DNA from: Xiphydria camelus
Taxonomy: Eukaryota; Arthropoda; Insecta; Hymenoptera; Xiphydriidae
NCBI GenBank assembly: GCA_963678675.1
Contig: OY783196.1
Coordinates: 13,634,138 to 13,698,137, forward strand
Direction of reading: 5' to 3'
DNA: 64,000 nt
A program made the position numbers and the translations under genes. Below are positions 56,409 to 64,000 of this stretch, piece by piece; the first letter of the stretch is position 1, and every line of letters starts with the position of its first letter. Below the pieces are notes generated by a model. The model was not told the origin of the DNA. It did no database searches and saw only the letters and a list, made by a program, of their open reading frames with translations.

Positions 56409-56747
56409 CCGTATGTCCCACTCTGTGCGGGCCAGTTTGAAGTTACTTTCGGGGAGGCTTGGTCGGTACTTAAGTGATTTAATACCGGTAGAAGTTGAGT
56501 CGGTAGTTAGAGTTGGTGTCAATTCGGGAGATCGAAGCGTCTAACCACGAAATTATGAATTTGTGAATAATGGTGAGTAATTTCCATTCCATTTAAATCC
56601 ATAATTTCGAGGTTAGACGCTTCGATCTCCCGAATTGACACCAACTCTACTATCGACTTGACTTCTACCGGTATTAAATCACTCAAATACCGACCAAGCC
56701 TCCCCGAAGGTAACTTCAAACTGGCCTGTACAGAGTGGGACATACGG
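56409..56747. mobile_element. Palindromic element sharing only the CCGTATGTCC tip
   Basis: Ends CCGTATGTCCCACTCTG and the inverse. TA flanks (56407-56408, 56748-56749). The arm sequence (GGCCAGTTTGAAGTTACTTT, GACACCAACTC) is unrelated to the other copies beyond the first ten bases. A different family mobilised by the same kind of end. Confidence 0.75.
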
Positions 56748-56749
56748 TA

Positions 56750-56889
56750 TTCTCGAGCTCATGCGAGAAACTTTCGTATACGAATCTTTGAATCTCACCA
56801 ATCTCGTTTTGGCTATTCCATTCGGTCCACTATTTCATTGGTTAAAACTAAAGATTCGTATACGACAACTCTCGCACGACATTCGAGAA
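56750..56889. mobile_element. Small palindromic MITE, TTCTCGAG ends
   Basis: TTCTCGAGCTCATGCGAGAA and a reverse-complement counterpart at the right end, CGTATACGA in both arms, TA flanks. It shares its left TA with the preceding element. Confidence 0.6.
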
Positions 56890-56993
56890 TAGGGGCCCAG
56901 TATGGCGTCTTCATTCATGTGCGTGCTGTAAGTGATATTCATTTGTTTTGTTTTGTTCTATTTTTGAGTGAAATTTAATTGAATTAATTTATA

Positions 56994-57423
56994 ATGGCGA
57001 AATCAAATGCGCAGAAATGTAAGGAATATCATGAAAGACAACGTAAGAAGGATGACAGTAGTGTAAAGAAAGTGAAAAAGTCTGGGGCCCAACGCATGAG
57101 GAGAGTAGGTTACGAAAACAACAGAGAAACACAGTGAATCAAATTTCCGACGATCAGTTATTAACCAGTGAACCTGAAAATCATAATGTGCAAAATGAAA
57201 ATGACATTTTAGCTCCTAACAATTCATCTTCGGTTCAACCCGCTTTTATTGACAATGATATCCGCGACGAGCCAGGACCATCCAATTTACGACGCAATGA
57301 ACCAGGACCACGTGAACATAATTTATGTCAGGATTTGCCATATAGTCATTATAACCGAAATAAAATCGCTCATAGGGAATTGGGTGTGTGCACTAGTTAC
57401 GAATGTTGCGTAATTGCAGTATA
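56994..57423 (+). pseudogene. Basic/acidic N-terminal gene fragment, transposon-like
   Basis: The ATG at 56994 starts MAKSNAQKCKEYHERQRKK, then KKSGAQRMRR. After a one-base shift near 57100 the frame continues with LRKQQRNTVNQISDDQL and an acidic, Asn- and Pro-rich stretch to about 57423. The AQR-x-YHER and AQRMRR pattern is common at the N-terminus of helitron- or transposon-associated proteins in insects. No enzyme domain follows, so it is a 5' fragment of unknown type. Confidence 0.35.
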
Positions 57424-57701
57424 GAGTGAAGTAAAGAATTTGTGTTGCACGTATCATTGTTTAAAAACATCCAAAAACAGGCAAATTTACGATAAATTGA
57501 AGTAAAAACTGCTGCGGCGAAACTTGGCAACTGAGCAAAATCAAAACGCGCTCTGATTGGCCGTGACGTCACGATCTGTACAAACAACCAGCTGTCAAAC
57601 GGAGTTGCCTATGTTTTCGAAGCGTTTTTCTGAGATTCTAAAAGTTTGTTGTTTCTACGTCATTTTGGTGTAGTTTGTAGTGAAAGTGGCTGAAAATGTA
57701 A

Positions 57702-58102
57702 GCACCAGAAGCACACAGTAAATCGTGTTTTGTGCCAAAATGCACGAATACTTCTGTGCGAACTCCAGACAAAGTGTTTGTGAATGTGCCGAGAGACTGT
57801 GACATGAGACGAAAATGGTTTAAAGCGGCCAGAAGAGACATGCCTAATTCAAAATCGATATTCCATTGCTGCGAAGATCATTTCAATGTAAGTTTCCTTA
57901 TACTATAGGTTCATAGGTTATGTTCAGTGAATGCTCTTGGTTGACAGCTTGAAGAGGACATGGAAAATTATTTGCGGTACAAGACTATGGGAGGAAATAT
58001 TTTAATGAAAGAAGGAGTTATGCCTCACATCTTCAACTGCCAAAAAGACAGGAAGAGAGCTGCCAGTAAGCCACCGAGACCACTTCACGAGAAACGCAAG
58101 AG
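57702..58102 (+). pseudogene. THAP-domain two-exon fragment
   Basis: Exon 1 (57702-57887): SCFVPKCTNTSVRTPDKVFV, then RRKWFKAARRDMPNSKS and CCEDHF, that is C-x4-C, a conserved Trp and C-x2-H-F, the C2CH zinc-finger layout of THAP proteins. A GTAAGT donor and TTGACAG acceptor lead to exon 2 (57948-58102) with LEEDMENYLRYK, MKEGVMPHIFNCQ and a basic tail. An ATG directly before exon 1 is followed by TAA, so the start is lost or spliced elsewhere. Domain identity is solid; a full transposase is absent. Confidence 0.65.
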
Positions 58103-58444
58103 GTAACCATTCGTTGATTGAGGAAGTCATGTCTGCTACCGAGGTTCAAGAACAGGCACTATCTCTTCAAGATGAACCAGACAATAGTACTGGTGCCAGT
58201 GGACTGGATCACGAGCAAGAAACTTCCGAAGAAAACGTTCGGTGTTTAAGCATTTGTATGTAGACTCAAAGTGTCGCAGTGCAAACACAAAAAAGATCGT
58301 ATCACAGCATAGGAATTCAGTACCTGAACTGCCTGAACTACTCTCAAAATGGCACTGAATTCCTATGCTGTGATACGATCTTTTTTGTGTTTGCACTGCG
58401 ACACTTCGAGTCTACATATAAATGCTTAATCCCTGGACGTTTTT

Positions 58445-59020
58445 TTAAAGAAACTTCTTGCTCGTGATCCAGTCCACTGGCACCAGTACTATTGTCTGGT
58501 TCATCTTGAAGAGATAGTGCCTGTGTTGAACCTTGGTAGCAGATATGACTTCCTCGATTAACCATTCTCTCTTGCGTTTTTTATGAAGTGGTCTTGGTGG
58601 CTTACTGGCAACTCTCTTCCTGTCTTTTTGGCAGTCGAAGATGTGAGGCATAACTCCTTGTTTCATTAAAATATTTACTCCCATAGACTTGTACCGCAAA
58701 TAATTTTCCATGTCCTCTTCAAGCTGTCAACCAAGAGCATTCACTGAACATAACCTATGAACCTATAGTATAAGGAAGCTTACATTGAAATGATCTTCAC
58801 AGCAATGGAATATCGATTTTGACTTAGGCATGTCTCTTCTGGCCGCTTTAAACCATTTTCGTCTCATGTCACAGTCTCTCGGCACATTCACAAACACTTT
58901 GTCTGGAGTTCGCACAGAAGTATTCGTGCATTTTGGTACAAAACACGATTTCCTGTGGACTTGTGGTGCATGTATTTTCAGCCACTTTCACAAAAAACGA
59001 TGTAGAAACAACAAACTTTC
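58445..59020 (-). pseudogene. THAP-domain fragment, inverted copy
   Basis: Mirror of 57702-58102: the THAP exon near 58790-58985 and the second exon (MENYLRYKSMGVNILMKQG) near 58560-58711. Several substitutions. The reading frame continues through the old splice site. Confidence 0.6.
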
Positions 59021-59105
59021 CGAATCACAGAAAAACACCGCAAAAACATAGGCAACTCCGTTTGACAGCTATTTGTTTGTACAGATTGTGACGTCACAAC
59101 CGCCA

Positions 59106-59276
59106 TTACAGGCAAATCGCGTTTTTCGCGGGACATTTCCACATTTGATTTTTAGACTCAATTTTCTCATAAAAACTTTACAGCAAAATTTTTTAATTTA
59201 TTAATATCATATATATACACGATAATCTTCATTTTAAGCCAGTTTTTGAAAAATGTGAAAACACCCAATTCAATAA
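59106..59276. other. Short AT-rich spacer
   Basis: No feature seen between the THAP foldback and the LINE 3' end. Confidence 0.3.
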
Positions 59277-59380
59277 AATAATAATAATAATAATAATAGC
59301 GATTAGGACGTTAATCATCCCTGAACGCCACCGAAAACTTAATAATTTTATTGTAGCCCCGCTGTGATTAGGGGTGTACC

Positions 59381-62300
59381 TTAGATTTGCATCTTGGCCT
59401 TTTTGGCCAGTCCACATATCCATTCCACCCCTAGCTCTCTAGCCCTTTCCAGGCTAAGAAAAGCCTCGCCTATCAGACGGTGTCTATAAGCCCCTAGTGC
59501 TGGACATTCCAGCAGCAGGTGCTGGGCATCTTCCCTCTCCACTTTGCAGTATCGACATCTATCCGTTTCCGATAGACCTAGTCTCCTGCAGTGTGAGTTG
59601 AATTTTCCGTGACCAGTTAATAGTCTGATTGTAATGTTCAGGCTTATCCTGTTCATGTTCACTAGTAACCTGGCTCTCTTTTGTGCTAGGCGAGGCATTA
59701 GATTCCTTGCCTGTCTGCCCGTTCCTAGATTAGTCCACCGGTGAAAATGCTCCCTGTGGAATTTCCTCTTAATCTCTAACCTGCCCATGGCAAAGGGGAC
59801 TCCCACTGGCATGAGGTTCTCCTTTCTGGTGCCCTCTTTCGCCAGTACATCCGCTATCTTGTTACCATGGACTCCTGTGTGTCCGGGGACCCAAGCAAGA
59901 GTAATCTTGTTGGTTTTCCCTAGAATCTCTAGCACTTCCATAGTCTCCCACACAATCTGTGAATGTGTGCTTGTCCTGTGGAGTGCTTTTATAGCAGCTT
60001 GACTGTCAGACCAAATATAAATATACTTGTTCGCAGTGCGCTGCTCTACAAGTAGTTCCAGGCAGTGTTTTATTGCCAAGACTTCCGCCTGGAACACTGT
60101 GGCTTTGTCTCCCAGGGCGATACTTACCCTGAGGTCTTCTTGAGGTCCAAAGACTCCCGCCCCAAAGCGACCCCCGTACCCCGACCCATCGGTGTACCAG
60201 TGCCTGACTGTGGGACCCGGAGTCCTCTTACTAATTCTCCAGTGATTCCTCTTAGGTAGGTAGACCACAAAGGCCTTCCTGACCTGGTATTTCCTGGCTA
60301 TCTTATCCTGTCTCAAGGACATAGATCCTTGATCAAGCACGCCTAGTCTGGTGTGTGCTGTCCTTGCCCTGGTCCACTCCCCAAGGCAGTTCATCCTGTA
60401 TGCAGAGAGTTCCGCTCTTTCTCTTATCAAAAGGTCAAGAGGCAGCACATCAAGTGCCACCTCTAGGGCCTCAGTTAGTGTGGATCTCATCGCCCCTGTT
60501 GCAGCCCTCAGGAACACGCCCTGAAGGGCTTTCAACCGGTTTCTTGATTTGATCCTCCCTACTCTTGGCCACCAAATCACTGCTGCATACAGTAATCTTG
60601 GCAGTAACACCATTTTGTACAGCCACAGACAGACCCTGGGACTAAAGCCCCAGTCTGCCCATTGCTCTTCTGCATGCCCATAGCGAGGCATATACCTTCG
60701 CGATCTGGCATGTGATATGTTCTTTCCAATGCAACTTGGTGTCTAAGACGACACCCAAGTATTTTTGTGTTCTGACATACTCGATGTTTGTCCCCCTGAA
60801 CCTTAATGGTACCGGGTACTCCACCTTGTATTTTCTAGTGAATATCATGGCAGACACTTTCTCCGGGTTCACCGAGAGATTGGTCTTTTTACACCATTCA
60901 TCCACTGTTCGTACGGCACAGTTCATTCTGTCCCTTAGTACACTAAGGAAGTTGCCCCTGACCACAACCGCAGCATCATCTGCATAGCCATGGACCAGGA
61001 ATCCTTCCCTCCTCAGTAGTTCTAAGAGTTCGTCCACTACGAGGCACCACAGTAGAGGTGACAGAACCCCTCCTTGCGGACATCTTCCCGATGGTCGCCC
61101 CCTTACCTCTATATCATCTTTCTTGGCGATCACCAATCTGTTCGCCAACATGCTCCGAGTCCAGTCTATTAGTGTTTCTGGTATCCCTCTACTAGACATG
61201 GCCTCGGTTATTACATTATATCCGGTGCGATCAAACGCTCCTTCAATGTCTATGAAGAGTGCCATAGCATAGCCCCCTTCCTCTATCTGTTCCCCCACCC
61301 TTGCCACAAGGTGGTGTAGGGCAGTCTCTGTGGATCTGCCCTCCCTATAGGCATATTGTACAGGGGATAGAGGTCGTTCGGCTATGTATGAACTCTTAAT
61401 GTGTCTATCCATAAGCCTTTCCAAGGTTTTCAACACAAAGGAAGTTAGGCTTATGGGTCTGAAGTCTCTTGGCTTAATACAGCCGTTTTTTCCGGGTTTG
61501 GGTATGAAGGCAATCCTTGCCTCTCCCCAGACCCTTGGAACTGTACCAAGAGCAACACTAGCTCTAAGCAATTTAGTTAATAGTCCAATTATGACTTCTA
61601 GACCCCTTTGAAACATTAGGGGGTAGATGCCATCTGGACCTGGTGACTTCAGTGGTTTGAATGTACTAACAGCCCATTCAACCGCCTGAGGGTATACAAT
61701 TTTAGCAGTAAGAGCCCAGTTTGGTGCTTTTTGCCCACACCTGCTCTCTTGCCTCCATTCTCCCGTTCTTTCAAAGCCCGGAAAGTGCTCCTCAAGCAGG
61801 AGCTCCAGAGTTTCCTCTGTGCTCAAAGTATATTGTCCGTCTGGTTTGATTAAACAACCCACATTTGCGTTGTTCTTTCCCCCCAATACTTTAACTAGTC
61901 TGAAGGCCTCAGCATACTCCTCAATGCTGCTGCTGAATTTCCTCCAGCCTGTTTTCCTAGCATGTGCCAGTTCTTTATTATATTTTCTCTGAAGGGATCT
62001 TCTCTCCTCCAGTGCTTTTTCTTTCTTGGTTAGGTCTTTAGCGTTCTTGACCTTATTCCAAGCTTTCCCTAACAGGCCTCTAGTTGAGGCCAGCTTGTTA
62101 TTCCACCAGTTGACCTTTTTGGTTCCCTTGGGGATATTTTCTACACTGCAAGCCTCGTATGACAGTCTCAGCGCCTCTGCGAAACGTCCGGCCGTCACCT
62201 CAAGCTGATTCTTATTGCAGAACCGGGTAGGTACGTCCTGGATCCTCTGTTTTAGTTCCTTCACGTACCTATCCCAGTCTGTCTCTTTAGGGTTCCTTTT

Positions 62301-63000
62301 AGAGGCCTCCTCCCGATGCCCTTTTATCGTAAGGAGCACCTGGCTGTGGTCTGATCCTGAAGGTTCTTTGGAAACCCTCCAGTCCCCCACCCAATCCAGT
62401 ACTCCCGCAGAACATAGGGTAATATCCAACACTTCATGTCTCCTTCGGTCCATGAAGGTAGGTTCATTTCCCCTGTTCAGTATAGACAGATCTGATGCCA
62501 GAATGTATTCGTGAAGGGATTCTCCCCTAGCATTGATATTAGTGCTGCCCCATCCTACATGATGGGAGTTCGCGTCGCACCCCACCAGGAGTCCACCCTT
62601 CCTTTTCCTCACCTCTTTTACTAGGTTTTTGAGTTCCCTTGTAGGTGGAGGTTCTGCTGAGTCATAGGGCAAGTACGCTGACCCTATGATAAACTCTAGT
62701 TTGCTTCCACTCCTGTCTGCCAGGTTTACCCTAGCTACCGCCAGGTCTCCGCAGCTCAGTTGTGGAATGAAAACCGCCTGCACTCCCTTTACAAGAATGC
62801 AGGCTCTAATCTTATCCTCAGAGTTCGTGAAAAGTAAGCTCCCGCTTCCTCCAAGTCCTCTTATAGCACCATTTACCACCCACGGTTCTTGTATTAGTGC
62901 TATGCCTGTGTGCATCTTCGCTAGCTCCTTGACCAATATGGCCGAGACGCTTTTGCTATGATGCAAGTTAATTTATACAACATTGAGTGTCGAGTGAGCC
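59381..63000 (-). pseudogene. LINE ORF2 polyprotein (EN-RT-RNase H)
   Basis: Probable ATG at 63000-62998, followed by an in-frame TAA (62975-62973) just before INLHHSKS. AP-endonuclease motifs include ALIQEPW, GCDANSHHVGWGS and GSDHSQVLLTI. RT motifs include SPGPDGIYPLM, RDFRPISLTSFVLKTLERL, ALFIDIEGAFDRTGYN, GCPQGG-like RCPQGGVLSPLLW and HGYADDAAVV (YADD catalytic centre). A one-base shift near 60650 separates RT from the last frame, which has the RNase H acids in WYTDGSGYGG, VFQAEVLAIKHCLELL, IYIWSDSQAAIKAL and GNKIADVLA, and a C-x2-C-H-C tail (CRYCKVEREDAQHLLLEC). It would act in target-primed reverse transcription. One stop plus one frameshift disable it. Confidence 0.88.
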
Positions 63001-63010
63001 ATATCTGGGT

Positions 63011-63928
63011 TCACCCGTCTTTCTCAATTTTGTCCTTATCCCCACCGCGGTTCTTCTCAAGCAACTTCACAGTTGCTCTCTGAGTCCCGCAGTGAGGTTT
63101 GAAGTTACAGGCTTCTAAGACCTGTAACGCCTTATCATTGACGAGTACAGCGAAGTGGGCGCTAGTAGCTCCCTTGCTTTCACTGCCCTTGACAATCGTC
63201 CAGTCCTCTTTGACCAGTCCCGTATTCTGTTTTGCCAGAAACTGTACTGCCTCCGAGGCTGTCATTTCCTCATCCTCAACGTGGACTACTACCCTGTGTC
63301 ACTTCGGGAGCTCCTCGGTCGAGACCACGTTGAGGATGAGGTTTCCTATCTTGTTCTCTGGGAATAGGCTTTTCAGCCACATCCCAGTCTCTTCGTCAGT
63401 GCACCCTATTACGGCCGCACCGTCTCTTTCCCACATCCCCTCGAAGATGGGTATCTTTGTGCCGTCGGGTATTGACAGGATCTGGGCTTTAAGCAGCCTC
63501 TTGATCGCTGTCAGTTCGTCCGTCGTCAGTCGTCTATCAGGGTACACTTCTGGTACAAGGGCCCACCTGAACATTCTTGTCGCCTTTTGTGCGTATGTCT
63601 CAGTCCGAGTCTTTTTCTCAGTCTGTGTCATGCTGGGGCTAGGCGTATGGTGTTCGGGGTTAAATCTCTTAGTCCCCCTCCCACTTCCGTCTCTAGCCCC
63701 ATCTGTCGCCGTCCCAGGGGTTGTGCGGACTTGTTCAGTCCCTACCCCCCCTTGCGTCTGTTTATTCAGTCGTCGCCTCGCAGCTCCACTCAACCTCTGC
63801 TTGACGACCCTGTGTCTTCCGTCCGTTTCTCCGTCCCCCATCTGGTTCGTTTCCGCCCCAGATGGTTGTTCCGTAGTTTCGTTTCTTTTTTTATTCAGGT
63901 CCATTTTTGTCCCACGAGTGTCAGACAT
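63011..63928 (-). pseudogene. LINE ORF1 (DUF4780-like) with an in-frame TGA
   Basis: First methionine at 63928 (MSDTRGTKMDLNKK). Basic, Gln/Thr-rich N-terminus, then KATRMFRWALVPEVYPDRRL, WERDGAAVIGCTDEETGMWL and, after TGA at 63301-63299, the same frame resumes with HRVVVHVEDEEMTASEAV and ends at TGA 63013-63011. The MWLKSLFP and RATVKLLE segments resemble the C-terminal half of DUF4780 proteins found with non-LTR elements; nucleic-acid binding is presumed. No CCHC knuckle is visible. The TGA truncates about a third of the protein. Confidence 0.65.
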
Positions 63929-64000
63929 AAGCGGTATCACCTGGGGAGAGGTCCGTTCACCCAGGGCTTGGCTATTTACTCCCAGAGGGCGCCTGGTATC

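Larger units (their letters stand above)
57560..59105. mobile_element. Foldback with THAP exons in both arms (P-like remnant)
   Basis: Arms at about 57560-58317 and 58355-59105 are inverted copies joined by a short centre near 58335. Outer ends carry TGACGTCAC. The arms hold THAP-domain exons, the DNA-binding part of P-element and THAP9 transposases. No catalytic domain. Confidence 0.65.
59277..64000 (-). mobile_element. LINE (non-LTR retrotransposon), I/R1/LOA-like, 5' end outside
   Basis: Minus-strand order: ORF1, ORF2 (endonuclease, reverse transcriptase, RNase H, zinc-knuckle-like C-H-C end), a roughly 85-bp 3' UTR and an (ATT)n tail (59277-59297). A simple-repeat tail and RNase H fit I-like groups. 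ORF1 stop and ORF2 ATG are 10 bp apart. Three lesions make this copy inactive. Confidence 0.85.

Noticed and set aside
59787..62961. Plus-strand ORFs of 60-99 codons
   Set aside because: Antisense shadows of LINE ORF2.

Overview
This is a eukaryotic window, almost certainly from an arthropod and probably an insect. It is AT-rich, the coding fragments are broken by GT/AG introns, and the sequence consists largely of transposable elements of insect-type families. There is no operon structure, no rRNA, no CRISPR array and no convincingly intact host gene. Nearly every recognisable coding stretch belongs to a transposon and is broken by a frameshift, a stop codon or a nested insertion. A hymenopteran source is possible from the element mix, but that is inference.

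Layout. 1-8 kb: short TIR elements, a Harbinger fragment, the first palindromic MITEs with TIR CCGTATGTCC and a small Helitron. 8-13 kb: tandem repeats split by a 3.7-kb element (8773-12502) with about 400-bp inverted ends and a TTA target duplication. It carries a decayed gene of an orphan protein family common in invertebrates. 13-16.6 kb: a 1-kb palindrome with tRNA-like sequences in both arms, a Helitron with internal tandem repeats, and a tRNA-Arg-like sequence. 16.6-22 kb: element E1 with a 3.4-kb nested element. 22.2-32.4 kb: a roughly 3.5-kb unit present three times in alternating orientation (A, A', A''). 32.4-38.7 kb: a TA-flanked element and a 3.8-kb TTAA-flanked element. 39-43.8 kb: an EnSpm/CACTA transposase pseudogene interrupted by E2. 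44-47 kb: a multi-exon DUF4806-type gene. 47-55.7 kb: a second EnSpm/CACTA transposase gene interrupted by E3 and by a 1.43-kb element. 56-59.1 kb: MITEs and a foldback carrying THAP-domain exons in both arms. 59.3-64 kb: a bicistronic LINE on the minus strand, running off the window.

How the parts interact. Each transposase gene is itself a target. The E family (ends CCCTTGTCG or CCCGTGTCG, 2-bp AT or TA duplication) has inserted into coding exons of both EnSpm genes. E1 and E2 also carry a Harbinger-like 5' gene half followed by exons resembling the C-terminal half of a mitochondrial fission regulator (MTFR-type) host gene, which suggests gene capture. The inverted triplication gives internal empty sites that verify target duplications for several MITE families.
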